A DNA stretch of 64,000 bases from Phanerochaete sordida (GCA_019973155.2 BPQB01000050.1:62001-126000), one strand, 5' to 3'; positions 45,075 to 57,047 are shown, numbered from the stretch's first letter. Notes: generated from the sequence alone by a model not told the origin. Numbers and translations are program-made.

Positions 45075-47084
45075 TCATCCGCGCAGCTTCACTCTGACGA
45101 GGAAGTCACCTGCCATGGTCGAGGTGAGCCCATCCGCCATCTTCCGCTCCTTCATCTCCACAGGCTCGATATCGAACAACGGCAAGAGAGCAGCCCACAC
45201 CTGCACGAACTCGTATGTTGCAAGCTGGGATCCGGAGCTGCGACGGCTCTAGAATTAGCAGACGGTATTGAGGGCCTGACGCGAGTGGGCGCAGCTCACC
45301 AGGCCCGCGGCCCTGCACCGAAGGCGTGGAACTTGGGCTGCGGAGGCTTCACGAACCTCCCCTCCGCATCCAAATGTCGACCCGGGTTGAACACTTGTGC
45401 ATCCTCCCCCCAAACCTGATCTCTCTTAGCAACGGGTACGATTTTACAGGGAAGCACTGCTTACATCTGTGCGCCTCATCATCAGATAGTCCGACCAGAC
45501 GACGTAGTCACCTTTCGAGATCTTCACAGGCCCGTACCCCAGAGCGGGTATGCCAGGCAGGATGTCGTCTTTCATCGCGTAGCGCGAATTCTTCGGCACC
45601 CCAGGCCACAGCCTCAAGGTCTCGTACAGAACGGCTAGGTGTATATGATACACCTGCGCATTGTAAACCGAATGCAGAGTTCAACAGAAGAGATAACTCA
45701 CAGAGACGGAGTTCCAGTTAATGATGCGCCCATCGGCGCCATTCGCCTCCGCCTCATCGCGCATGCGCTGAATCCAGGACGGATTGCGGGTAAGCTCGTA
45801 CAGCGACCAGCCGAGCAGGTTCACGTTGTTGTCCTGCCCCGCGAAGAGGATCGAGACGAGGGTCTCGCGCGTTCCCTGTCTGCCCAGCCGACTCGCGAGG
45901 AGCACGGCCAGGTAGTCGTCTTCGTTTGCGAGGCCCTCCCCTCTCAGCCTTATGCGTTCGTCTGCGGCGCGATCGGCCGCTGCCCACAGCGTCGCGCGCG
46001 CAGCTTCAAATTGCCTGCGTGTTCCATTGCGCTGAGGCAGTGGTCAGGATGGGTCCATGAAGTGCTTGAGAGACCTACGTTTTCTGCGTATGGCGGCCTC
46101 GGGTGGGCAAACCGGCTTGAAGGAAGAAGGTTGAGCTCTCGTTGGATGGTGATCGATTAACGCATACCTCATGGTAATCTTGCCGCACGTATGCAGCGCG
46201 TCCAGAATCTCGTTTTTGGTCTCGAGACAGCTCGGATTGGCCGATAGCGACTGGGCGTCAGCACTGAATGCGACGCGGAAGAGCATCTCAAGGCTGAGAC
46301 GCCCCGCGAAGACTGGGGCTTGCGTAAGACCTGAAATATGTATGAGATATAAATTGACGTACTGTTCCAGTCGATAATAGATTGTGATGAAGCAACATTC
46401 GTGAGGAGTTCAATCGCAGTGGGAATGACCTTTGGTAGCAATTATCGGGGTAAATGTCCCAGTAAAGTCGCCTCCAACCTACCTCTCCCATTACTCGCGC
46501 GACTTGCTTGTCGAAGGTCTTGATATTGACCAGAGACCTGAGTTTGACATATGTGTGTGTGTGTTGGAGCAAAGAGCGAAGGCAACGTATACGTACGTAG
46601 TGATTCTGCGGTTTGCTTTCCAAGCTTCCCCTTCCGTACTGGCCTGGCTGAAGCTCCCGACGAATCGTCTGAAGATCGTCAGCGTCCTCTTACCTTTACC
46701 GTAGACGATCATATCTTCTAGAATAGCGCAGACTCAGCGGGGCGAGTATGAGCAGAAGTAGATGGGCCTACTCTTTTTCACATGCTCGAGCCACTCTGGG
46801 CGGTTGATCACGATACTGCGACCAAGCCCCGGAACTGTGTAAGTGAACAGAGGTCCATAGATGTCTTCATTGCTAGAAAGCCAGCCCATGTAGTCCTTTT
46901 TGTAGAGCAGCAGCTCATACAGGTTCCCCAGGATGGGGTCCCCTGTTTGACCCGGGATGCCAGAATTTGGGGAGCTGCTGAGGGCTATGTCGCGGTATGT
47001 GTAAATGAGAAATATCGCCACGAGACCTCCGCATATGCAGGTAGTTGTCCACGAATTTGAGGTGAAGGCCGTTTCCAGATCCAT
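45075..47084 (-). CDS. cytochrome P450, tandem copy 2
   Basis: Paralogue of the preceding gene with the same exon plan. The preferred ATG at 47084 gives MDLETAFTSNSWTT, which aligns with copy 1; an in-frame ATG at 47132 would add 16 residues. Anchor helix CICGGLVAIFLIYTY, hinge GIPGQTGDPILGNL (one Pro of the hinge changed to Gln relative to copy 1). I-helix VSILFAGQDNNVNLLGW, ExxR helix LYETLRLWPGVPKNSR, then ILPGIPALGYGPVKISKGDY, VWGEDAQVFNPGRHLDAEGR and the haem loop FHAFGAGPRAC|. The end is MADGLTSTMAGDFLVRVKLR-Gly, stop at 45077-45075. All key motifs are intact, so it is probably functional. Upstream of copy 1, same strand. Confidence 0.9.
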
Positions 47085-47829
47085 CTCTGGTGTATGCGGT
47101 AGAAGCGGGAGGTGTGGGTCAGAGGAGAACACTGATAGTGCCCGCAGTCTAGCACCGCAACACCGCAGAGCTATCTTATATCAGATTTAGCGCAGTTTTG
47201 GATGCCACCTGAGCAAATTCTAAACGGAACATTACGGACAATTGACAGTTCAATCATAGCTGTGGGCGTGGAGCTATCGCGCTGGCAACTTCCGCTTAGG
47301 TTCTATGGGTGCGCGCCAATACGCAGGCTGCGGAGAGTGAGCGAATGCCTTTTAGAATAATAAATGGCGTGAAGAAAACGTGTACCCATCGTTATTCTAC
47401 TGGATGCTGTGCAAAGCAGCTCGAGCTAGGCTCATCTATGCAAGTTCGTTTTGTACAAAATTATCCGGGTTCCATGCCGAAGCTTGAGTGATTCTTTAGA
47501 GATTCGCTTTCCGCTCCTCCAGCCCAAGATCGACTGTGACATGTGCGGACCCTTCCTGCGTCTCGGAACCGTCGAGCTGTGGCAGCATGAGTTCTCCAAG
47601 CGCGTATTACAACAAAAAGCGCTCACGGAGTCGGTCTGGGGCCGAATCTGTGCGAAGACTGGCTCGGCAGCGCTTCGCACAGTAATCGTGTTCATTGTAG
47701 GCTCGCTAGCGCGAAACCAGTCGCGGGCATTCAACCTAGCTCTACGCATGAGGAACGGAGATGTCAAAGACTGTAAATGGAGCTTACGATCCCATGAGTG
47801 AATTAGAGTAGACTACGGGGTTTTCGCGG
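47085..47829. other. intergenic
   Basis: About 745 nt. TATA-like ATATAAGAT near 47175-47183 (minus) belongs to P450 copy 2. The open frame at 47451-47801 (plus) has no motif and is weak. Confidence 0.4.
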
Positions 47830-49531
47830 TCAGATGAATCGAAACAGCGAGGGATACAGCGTACCCGGGCTCAGGACAAAATAGACTGTTGGTAGATCGT
47901 CAGTCTGCGCAGGATTGGTAAGCGGCAGAGCTGTGACGTACTGCTGATGTATATCATGTCTGCCGGAGCGATGGCACGCTGAGGAAGAGTCAGTGTCGCG
48001 TCCCTCCACTGGTAATGGTGATGTCGAAGCGTACCGCGATGATCACGCCGAGGGAGACAAAACTTGAATCCTACATCAGCCCGATATTTCTCACATATGG
48101 AGCGTTCTCTAACCTCGAGATGAGACCCGTATTGACCGTGTACATCATCACGAACTGTAGGGCGGAGATTGTACTAGAATGCATGTATCAGTCGGGGTGC
48201 CTATGCCGCTAGATGGAAATCACAAACTGTTTGCTGACTATACGAGCCCTCTGACGGCGGAGTAGGATGACCAGGACGATCGAGATGTACATGTCAACGA
48301 CCATGATCAAAGCCATACCAGTGAATAGCACGGGCTGACGACTGAGTGAGCAAGCGATCGCGAAGAGAGGAAGACGGCGTACATTTAGCGACAGGAAATA
48401 GGTCAGGGGTGCCATTGTGAAGCTACGGCACAGGGCGCGTCAAATTGACGTGACCTGGAAGGAGATGGGTACCCACGTTCCGACGACTAGGGCTTCAGGC
48501 GTGCGAATTCGTAAGTTCAGCCCGTGGGAATACATGAGCCTTGCACTACGCACCTATACCGGTCCCTGTGGCGGCGGTATGAGTTATGAAGACCTCGGTC
48601 AAAGTCTCACAACGCACCGAGTACCGCGAATATACCCGTTATCTAAGACAGCGCTTGAGTGGTTCCATAGTGACGTAGTCTAACAAACTCACCAGTGGTA
48701 CGGTGATCCAGTAGTTTTTGTCGCTCACTGCAAATGCTAGTTTTCAGTTTTCAGATAGCACGTAGTGAGATGGAACGACCTACAAATGAAGATACGATAA
48801 GAGTACCAGCTGCACTTGCGATAGTCAACATGTCAGTCTATCAAAGTTCACGGACTCCTTGCCTTTGTACCAGAAGATTGGAAGAAATCTGCCAGACATG
48901 AGAACGCTATCCGACTGCAGGATATGCATTGCGACGTACAGATAAAACAATCCCTGCCTTCGGGAGCAACCCGGCGTAAGCAACACATTATTACATACAG
49001 ATTGTTGACGACTAACTGAGATACTCCTGCAGTGCCCCGTCGGCAAAGGTTCATTCACAAGGTCGAATGTTATGATTAGCAGAGGTGACATACCAGGGTA
49101 TTTGGATAAGAGTTGCTAGATTATCGTAGTTCGTGACCATATATCTAGGGGAATGAGGTGATGAGACACAGCCGGGACGAGCGCGTCATGGCAGGACATA
49201 CATATACAACGGATGGATAAGGAACGCGAGGTGTACAGTGTTCATTGCCCTAGCCGGATAGTCGGCGTTGAAAGTATTTGATAATTTGTAGGGCGTACCA
49301 AAGTGCCCAGACCGAACACTTCAGTCGCACACCCTCCTGGCTGAACCGATTGAAGAAGATATAGCATTGTAGGCACATGACACCGTACAGGCTGCATAGA
49401 TGTGTCATTCCCTGCTGGACAATTTGTAGCGAGGGGACGTACATGGCGGCGAAGAACGCGCATATCATCGCCACACCGAAGGTGTTATTCAGGTTCAGGG
49501 TGAAGGGCAGCTCAGGGATTTGGAAAGACAT
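47830..49531 (-). CDS. seven-helix membrane protein, DUF6534-like
   Basis: Membrane protein of a family common in agaricomycetes, function unknown. The ATG at 49531 gives MSFQIPELPFTLNLNNTFGV. Introns then join to ILYGVMCLQCYIFFNRF, a TVHLAFLIHPLYIYMVTNYD stretch (the typical VTNYxN motif) and NLATLIQIPW. A later exon reads SDKNYWITVPL, typical of the family. Then MALIMVVDMYISIVLVILLR-RQRARIVSK, FVMMYTVNTGLISR and VYFVLSPGTLYPSLFRFI, stop at 47832-47830. The middle third (48780-49060) was hard to read: no join there gives a convincing helix. So the gene may carry damage or have splice sites I missed. Assigned by motif, not by search. Confidence 0.6.
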
Positions 49532-51280
49532 CGCGACTGGGGACGCTCCTCGAAGGAGATCGAGATCCCGGCTTTATACCAGGATGCGAAATTAGCGTGC
49601 GCGCTCGCCGGAGGGGTCATCCAAACCTTCGGCATCGCCCATCCCACGACCATGGGCTGGCGAAGTCCGCATAGGGAAGTCGGGCGCGACGCTTGACGAA
49701 CACTGCACGGCGTCTCAGTGGGTGAGATGCCCGCAGGAGTGCTCTGCGCCTGCGAAAGCGTCTGTTGAGTTTGATGAGCTGCGCGGATGCTATCCGGAGT
49801 CGTCGTCGGGTGCACTCACCACTTTCTCCCGGTGACAGGTGCCTGCAGCATGAGGTGTTGGGGGAGATCGCACTCAAAACGAACGCCGAAACGCGGGGCT
49901 GAGCAGTGGGCTGTACAGCTCCGGCGGTTAGCCCAGACACGGAGGGCAGGCGGCGGCGGCGGCGAGAGAAGAGCTGGCGCAATGCCCACATTACTAGCAG
50001 GGCTTGACACCATGATAGATACCTTCACACGCAAGAATAGGTGCTGAGGTTGGTAGTGATTAGTGCATACTATCGTCCCGAGCGACCTCGGATGTGCAGG
50101 AGTGAGCTTATAGTGAGTTCAAACCTTGGGTGCCTCTCCCTGAGCGTTCTCTCACCACAGCCTCATCTCGAGCGTTGCAAATGGCGCGGATCTGTCGAAC
50201 AGCTCAGATGTTCCTCGGCCGCTGGCAGCATAGATAGCACCCAGGGATGAAGGCAGCACCGTGGCTGGTAGCGAGTCTGCGCGAGCTGTAGGCTGCGACC
50301 AGATCCTGATATTGTTGAAACGAACCGGATCAACTGCAAATGCAGGCCTCATCCTCGGTTTGGACGGCCGTAGAGAAGATGGAATTGGCTTACCAAGCGT
50401 AAGGACATGGTGCCCATAGAAGCTCCCCGGAAATCCACCGACTCGCGAGCAAGGTAACTCGCAGTCGATACTATGCCGACACGCCCACTATAACGGTGTG
50501 CGAGTGACGTACTGAAAAGACTTAGCGGAAAGCTTCACAAGTTCCATGAGTTGCACGAACATTTTGACTAGCTGCGATCTTGCTCGACGGCGACCGGTCT
50601 CACGCGACCGCGAGAGGACTCGGCGCTACCATCTCACGTTCATGAGCTTGAGAAAAGTCGAGGCCTCTTAGCGTGTTGGAAATCGGACGACGATGTCTCA
50701 CGCTATGGAAGCCAACGTGGCTTTCTGGAACTGGGAGCAGCTGCTCGGGCTAGAAGCCGTCGCAAAGGATATTCTAAGCTGTCGTCGCACAGACAGCCCG
50801 AGCCTGTGGAAATTTATCAGCGAACCTTGAGACGATGTACGGTAGCAAGACATGGGCAACTTACGTTACGTGACTCTTGATTTAGCGAGGATGGCAGGCT
50901 TCGAACTGACGAGACGTTGGGTCGGATTTCAGTACTCAGTCAAATCACATCCTCGACGCCACGCCAGCTGTAGCGCCGGAGGTTTCCTCCGCCAACTGAA
51001 CTCTGATTAGTAGCTTTCAACGTTGAAGCTTGAAGTGCTGCCAGTGCAGCACTGAACGGAGCCATCCGACTATACTCTTACGCCGAGAGCTGAGCAGCGA
51101 ATGGGTCTCAAAGATGACCTGTATAGCACGACTTGCTGAAGGCTCCACAATAAATATGTAGAGAAGAGCTGAACGCCCGTGTGGCGCAGTCGCATCCGAC
51201 TCGCCACGCTAGCTTTCGAAAGTTGGACTGGGGGTCTCTACTGAGACTAAATCTCAGGACAGCACCGTCATCGTAGAGTC
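49532..51280. other. long intergenic region, no confident gene
   Basis: About 1.75 kb. The minus-strand frame at 49617-49991 is Arg-rich and shadows similar-length frames in other phases, so it looks like composition rather than coding. The rest holds only short frames. No terminal repeats or transposase motif seen. Confidence 0.4.
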
Positions 51281-51559
51281 CTACTTCTTGCCGAAACACC
51301 CTTGGACAGCTGAGGACCAAAAGTCAGCAAGCCCATCTCTAGATCACACGCGTCTCGCCTATGTCCGAATTTATCTCACCATCGCGGACGGCCATCCAGC
51401 CTCGATAAACAAGTATACCTAGAGTGCCAATACAGTTAGATAAGGAAGGGACCATGCGGGGCGACGCGCAGACTTACAAGGGAAGCAGAACGGTCCGCCG
51501 CACAGCGCCAAAGTCTCCTCGACGGCCTGGTCCTCGCCCTCCTGGTTTGCGTTGGACAT
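51281..51559 (-). CDS. 49-residue cysteine-containing small protein
   Basis: Assembled by eye from three exons: 51559-51478, 51418-51380 and 51309-51281, with introns of 59 and 70 nt bearing good GTAAGT/GTGAGA donors and CTCTAG/CCTCAG acceptors. The joined frame is exactly 50 codons with stop. It begins MSNANQEGEDQAVEETLALC, has a hydrophobic Cys-rich middle (GGPFCFPC, ILVYRGWMAVRD) and ends AVQGCFGKK. The clean frame across both joins is the main support. No family recognised; it may be membrane-associated through the middle segment. It lies 477 nt from the 3' end of HEM4 on the same strand. It could still be chance. Confidence 0.5.
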
Positions 51560-52035
51560 GACGGGTCGTAAAATGTGATGCGAGGTGTCCTCGCCCTCTC
51601 CTGGCTTTATACGTTGTGTACGCAGGTCTGATTGCCTAGGCAATTTGGATCTGATGGCGACATTTTGCAGCGTTGAAACACGAGCGAAGCTCGTACGACC
51701 ATGCGCCCACATCCTGCTCCTGCATGGCGCTGATCAACGTGGTGCCCAGCGCGATCAGCAGAAGCAGATGAGCTGAACATGCTAGGTGCGTACGGCCACT
51801 GCATGGTGCTGTAGAACTTGTAGGGCACTGCCCGTCGGCGTGAAGCCGCGGTGGCACATCTTGCAGGGACCTTAGGACACCTACACAGCCTCGATGAATG
51901 AACGAACAGGACGCGCCACCTGCGTTTGAGTGGCAGATCCTGTTGGTTCATACATCAAAACAATGCTTCGACAGGGTATATGCGCTACTCCGGTGATATA
52001 CATGACTTCCGTTGAACTCGAGGCGTGGCTATCTT
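51560..52035. other. intergenic
   Basis: Between the small-protein gene and HEM4. Overlapping minus-strand frames at 51607-51951 show no motif. Confidence 0.4.
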
Positions 52036-53000
52036 CTATGTCTTCGGACGCTCCTTCTCGGAGTCGAAGGCGCGCAGGCCGCTGACCAGGGCGTCAGGCG
52101 AGGGCTTCGGTGCGACGACGTCTACGCGAATACGGAGCTTATTCGCTAGAAACTCTTGCGTCGTCGGGCCTATTGCTGCGATCTTCGTGGAAAAGGACGT
52201 AGAGTCTGCATCTGGGATCGTGAAGTGCTTGCGCAGGATGGGCGTGACAAATTCGGCAGCCGAGGGCGCGAAGAACACTATCCACCAATCTTTACGCTCT
52301 GGTGCCAATATCAGTCCCGAAAACCGCAGCAAGGGAAAAGTACACACCTGAAGGCACGGAGGCCATGGCCTTCTCGAGGTCAGAGGCAAATTGCGACGAG
52401 CCTTGCGTGGCGTACACCTGGAGGGACTGCAACTCCACACCACCATCGCGGAGTATGCCTGGAAGCACATCGCGATTCTTGTCGCCCGTGAGGTATAGAA
52501 GTCTTCGAGGGCTGTCGCTCGGCGGCAGGTCCTGCAGGATGAAATGCGCGAGCTTCTCGCTGGTGCCGGATTCAGCGCCGCCGCGGACGTCCTTGGGAGC
52601 AAGTGGTGAACCGCCTGTAGCCTCTCGGATGTCTCTGAGAGCCGTGGCGGTAGCTTCTCCAACTGCATAAAATGGCACCGTGGTCCAGTCTGCAACGCAT
52701 TCATAAGGTTATGCATGAGCGTAGCCTTTCGATGCACGCACCTGCGTTTCCTGCTTCCCTAGCAAGGCGCAAGACAGCTTCTCTCCATGCCTCACATGCT
52801 CTTGCACTAGTTACAATGACGCCACTTAGGCTCGCCTGCTGGGGGCCTTTGCGTATCGTGTCGTCGAGCTGAGGCCCGTTCACGAGCACGGTCTCGAGAA
52901 CGGGTACGCAGACAGGATGGTACTGCGCTGCGCGGCACGCCGCCTCGTACTTGTCGGGGACGTCTGCTGCTGGTGCCCTCAGCAAGAGCACGTTCGACAT
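52036..53000 (-). CDS. HEM4: uroporphyrinogen-III synthase
   Basis: Fourth step of haem synthesis: closes and rearranges linear hydroxymethylbilane to uroporphyrinogen III in the cytosol. The ATG at 53000 gives MSNVLLLRAPAADVPDKYEA. Exon 1 includes ASLSGVIVTSARACEAWREA (family's VFTSARA-like motif). Intron 1 (G|GTGCGT...TTGCAG) joins to DWTTVPFYAVGEATATALRD, the conserved VGxxTA motif. Then SEKLAHFILQDL, LLYLTGDKNRDVLPGILRDG, LQVYATQ, and after intron 2 WWIVFFAPSAAEFV, TKIAAIGPTTQEFL (the second conserved IGxxT motif) and VVAPKPSPDALVSGL. Stop at 52036-52038. Two introns. Starts 181 nt from the CTP1 ATG, in the opposite direction. Confidence 0.93.
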
Positions 53001-53181
53001 CGTGGGCGAGGGTCAAGAGCGGCGCGGTGGGAGCGAGCCGGGCGAAAGCATGGTCGCGGGGACTGGGAAAGCGCGTGGGCGCCCGTGGGGAGCGTGCACG
53101 CCGTGACATCCCCGCGAGTCACCCGCTCCCTCCCTGTCTTTCTAAGCGCGACTTCAACCTCGACCACGACCACGACACGAT
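53001..53181. promoter_or_regulatory. bidirectional promoter between HEM4 and CTP1
   Basis: 181 nt separate the two ATGs, with no TATA box and high GC. It contains CCGTGAC at 53101-53107, whose reverse complement GTCACGG occurs at 57654-57660 in the INH1/ATP14 gap. Confidence 0.55.
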
Positions 53182-54587
53182 ATGCCACCGAAGAAGGAGA
53201 AGCCGATCCATTCGCTCATCGCGGGCACCACCGCCGGCGCGGTCGAGGCGTGAGCGGCAGCCCCTCGTGTGCGGCGCGGTGAACTCACGAGCTGCAGGAG
53301 CTAGGTTCATCACGTACCCGACCGAGTTCGTGAAGACGCGGTCGCAGTTTGAGGGCAAGGTCCGTCGTGAATTATGGCCTCTCGGAAGACAGTGGCTCAT
53401 TTGACCTTTGCAGAGAGAGGCGCCGCTGACCATCATCCGGAATACCCTGAAGACCAAGGGCGTTGCAGGCTTGTATTCCGGATGTATGGCTCTGGTCGTC
53501 GGTGAGCCTGCCCACATGTTCGAAAGCTATCATGTCTGACTGTCCGCATAGGCAACTCTGTCAAGGCAGGCGTTCGCTTTGTATCGTATGACCACTTCAA
53601 GCACATGCTTGCCGACTCCGAGGTTGGTGCTTGCTTGCGACCCCTCACGCGAGTCTCATCAATGCCGATATAGGGCAAAGTTAGCTCCGGACGAAGTCTG
53701 CTAGGTACGCCCTCCGTTGTGTCCCGAGAATGTTGTTTAATGTTCCGCGCAACGCAGCCGGCTTGGGAGCGGGCATGATGGAGGCCATCTTCGCGGTCAC
53801 TCCGTCGGAAACCATTAAGTGAGTACGGTAAACCTGCCGCTCATTTCCCATTGCTGACGCTTGAACCTACAGAACAAAGCTTATAGATGACGCGAAAAGT
53901 CCAAACCCTCGCTTCCGTGGGCTGGTTCACGGTACGGTGACCATCGTTCGTGAGGAAGGTATTCGCGGTGTATACCGTGGTCTATTCCCCGTTGTACGTG
54001 CATATCATCTTCAATTTTCCTTTCGCCAGTGATTTACGTCGCTCGTACAGATGATGCGTCAAGGTATGGCTGCTTGTATGCGCCTCCTCCGAAGACCATC
54101 TCATATTATCCAGGCGCCAACTCGGCGGTCCGTTTCACGACTTACACGACTCTCAAGCAGTTTGTGCAGAGCAATGCGCCCCCTGGGCAGGCGCTGCCAA
54201 GTAGTATCACGTTCGGCATTGGTGCTATTGCTGGGCTTGTCACTGTCTACACCACCATGCCTCTCGAGTATGTATCGGCGCTAGTCCCTTCGTAGAACAG
54301 CATGCTGACCATGTCCGTAGTGTCATCAAGACGCGAATGCAATCGCTGACTGCGAGCCAGCACTATCGCAATTCGTTCCATTGCGGGTACCGGATATTCA
54401 CGGAGGAAGGCTTGCTGCGTTTCTGGACTGGAACAACGCCACGCCTAGTACGGCTCATGGTACGTTCTGAAGTCACATACCTTGAACCATCTCCTGACTG
54501 TCCTCCCTGTAGTTGAGTGGTGGTATCGTCTTTACGACCTACGAAAATATCATCCGTCTCATCGGCGGGAGAGAAGACGAGCCTTAA
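53182..54587 (+). CDS. CTP1: mitochondrial citrate/tricarboxylate carrier
   Basis: Inner-membrane carrier exchanging citrate for malate or isocitrate, which supplies cytosolic acetyl-CoA. The ATG at 53182 gives MPPKKEKPIHSLIAGTTAGA. The three carrier repeats each have their signature: YPTEFVKTRSQ, TPSETIKTKL and MPLDVIKTRMQ (Pro-x-Asp/Glu-x-x-Lys). Between them lie LKTKGVAGLYSGCMALVVGN, VRFVSYDHFK, GLGAGMMEAIFAV, REEGIRGVYRGLFPV, RFTTYTTLKQF and TEEGLLRFWTGTTPRL. The end is SGGIVFTTYENIIRLIGG then REDEP; stop TAA at 54585. The TPSETIKTKL repeat and FWTGTTPRL fit SLC25A1-type carriers. About eight introns, one splitting each repeat near its signature. Confidence 0.94.
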
Positions 54588-55029
54588 GCCGAGTATCTAC
54601 GTCCCGTCTCTTCCACTGCAATGTACGAACAGCTTCCGCCATTTTTAGACATGCAGGCCTCTGAGCCGTCTGCTCACTGTCTGTCAAATGCTCGTGAGCC
54701 ATATACCGCATCGTGCGGCCTGCGCGACGCCCCTGAAACCATCGCGCGCCCCGCGTCGCACACGCACGCACACGTGACACGAATAAAAGGCGCAGAGGCT
54801 GCGCCGCACGGCCCGCGGACGGAAGAGCGTCGCGGTCGTGCTCCAGTTTCATGACCACAATCGGGGGCTCAGGGGGCCGGCCCTCCTGCCCGCCCATAAG
54901 AGCAGGCCCGCGCGGGCCTCGCTGTGCCCTGACCCTCGCGCGACCCCCTCGTCGAGTGTACCTCCCACAAAGCCCAAGCTGAACGCGCTCCGCGCCCTCG
55001 CTGCGAACGTCAGGGAGTACAGTGCGAAT
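54588..55029. other. intergenic
   Basis: About 440 nt between CTP1 and AKR-B copy 6. The minus-strand frame here is a GC-driven shadow. No TATA box at the usual AKR spacing. Confidence 0.45.
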
Positions 55030-56510
55030 ATGGCGCGCCCACAGCAGAAGTCGGAGCTCAATGTGGTCATGGTGAGCGGTGTGCGTCTTCGGTCGGACTG
55101 GGGCTGATGTGTGCACAGGGCTGCATGACATTTGGAAGGGCGGGCATTGATGGTGCGTTTGTACGCTACTGCTTGCGTATATAATCTCAAGCGTCGCCCG
55201 CAGAGGCCCGCGTCCATACCGTTGAGGACGTCGGCAAGATCATCGACGTCTTCCAGTCGCACGGGCACAACGAGGTGCGTCCCGCGCTCGCCGGGCCGCC
55301 CCTGAGTCTGACCACGCGCTGCAGCTCGACACCGCGCGGAGCTACACGAAGGGCACGAGCGAGGAGATGCTCGGCGAGCTCGGCTGGCAGAAGCGCGGGC
55401 TCATTGTCGCGACGAAGCTCTACCCAAACGTCGTGCGTATGCCCGCACCGTGACGTCAGACATGCACTCAGGGCAGCGGGGCAGCTGGACACACGCTACG
55501 CGCAGCCAGGCGCGCCCAAGATCTCGCACGGGCCGGAGGACCTCCGCAAGTGGCTCGACATCTCGCTGAAGGCGCTGCAGACGGAGTGAGCCCTGTCAAT
55601 TGTGCTGCCTCGCAACTGCTGACACGCCGCAGCTCGATCGACCTCTGGTACCTGCACGCGCCAGACCGCTCGGTACCGTACGAGGTGACGCTGCAGGCCA
55701 TCGACGCGCTGCATAAGGAGGGCAAGTTCCGCCGCTGGGGCCTCAGCAACTACTTTGCCTGGGAGGTCGCCGAGATCGTGCACATCTGCCGCGCCAAGGG
55801 CTACGTCGCGCCCTCTGTCTACCAGGGCATCTACAATGCCGTGCATCGGTACGTCCTCGCTGGAATGTGCGTGAGGAATGTTCACTGAGGCCCCAGCAGC
55901 CAAGTTGAGCCGGAGCTGTTCCCGTGTCTGCGGAAGTACGGAATCACGTTCTACGCGTACAACCCTCGTAGGCCCCCTTTCGAGAATTCTCGTGTACTCA
56001 TCTCTGACGCCGCTTACGCCAGTCGGAGGCGGGTTCTTCACTGGCAGGTATCGCTCGATGGAGGACAAGCCCGAGGCTGGTTCGCGCTTTGACCCCGAGA
56101 AGAACCAAGGCCGGGTACGTCCTCTCACATCTCGCGCCATCCTTCGCATTGACATTTTTGCAGAACTACCGCAACCGTTACTGGAACGAACCGTACTTCA
56201 AGGCACTCGGCAACATCGAGGAGGTCGCGAAGAAGCACGGGCTCTCGCTCGGCGAGGTCGCCCTCCGCTGGCTCTCGCACCACAGCAAGCTCAAGCGCGA
56301 GCACGGCGACTCTGTCATCATCGGCGCGTCAAGTCTCAACCACATCGAGCAGGTACGTCGACGTCCACTTGTCGGGTCCCGGGTGCTCACGCCACTTTTG
56401 CTCAGAACCTCGCGGACCTGGAGAAAGGACCCTTGCCGGAGGATGTCGTCCGCGTCCTCGACGAATCATGGGTGTCCGTTAAGGGCCTGGCGAGCAACTA
56501 CTTCCGGTGA
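55030..56510 (+). CDS. aldo-keto reductase, subfamily B copy 6 (dispersed AKR7-like)
   Basis: AKR7-like aldehyde reductase separated by about 31 kb from its relatives. The ATG at 55030 gives MARPQQKSELNVVM|, then GCMTFGRAGID. Then DVGKIIDVFQSHGHNE, an intron, LDTARSYTKGTSEEMLGE (Asp, Tyr), LIVATKLYPNV (Lys), DLRKWLDISLKALQTE, SIDLWYLHAPDRSVPYEVTL (His), WGLSNYFAWEVAEIVHICR, YQGIYNAVHR, an intron, QVEPELFPCLRKYGITFYAY, an extra intron before GGGFFTGRYRSMED, NRYWNEPYFKAL, LRWLSHHSKLKREHGDSV, IIGASSLNHIEQ. The last exon NLADLEKGPLPEDVVRVLDE, then WVSVKG...NYFR, has no intron where the siblings have one after KGPL. The GCMTFG and LDTAR/GTSEE motifs tie it to copies 2 and 3. It lies between mitochondrial-function genes. 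Confidence 0.9.
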
Positions 56511-57047
56511 AAGTTTGCATAGCAAATCTGCTTTGAGGTGTACAATAGACCGGGGTTCCTCTCAAGTTGCTCGAGATTGGATGCTTGCTTCCCTGATTAG
56601 AATGTCCCTGTGCGTGGTTTTCAGGGACAGTAGTCGCTGGGCCATCGACACACATCGTCTCGTTGAGCATACTTGCCCAACCTGACCCCGAAATCCTTTG
56701 GCTACAGTAAGGGCTTTCGTTGTCCCGTGCGGCAGCATTCAGACCACGTGGACGTCGGGATTCGGTATATGCGGAATGGCGTCGGTGTGACGTCGACGTT
56801 CGTGCGCGGGGCTTGACGCACTCGCAGGCACACGGACACAGACTACGCTGCAGCGTACAACAGGAAAGATTGTGTTTGTTTCAGCGCATTTGTACGGATG
56901 AGGATACACAGAGCAATTCGAGGGTAGGGACGCTTTGAGATGCAAGCGACGTCAGTGGAAGTCGTGCTCGAGGGGCAGTGAGACTCACGATGCTGAGGAG
57001 CAGAAGAAAGCGGCAGTCATGAACGACGGGTCAGGGACCGCAGGTGT
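56511..57047. other. convergent intergenic region
   Basis: About 540 nt between AKR-B copy 6 (plus) and INH1 (minus), tail to tail. No gene. Confidence 0.45.

Noticed and set aside
49617..49991. 124-codon minus-strand frame
   Set aside because: Arg-rich with equally long frames in other phases; looks like base composition.
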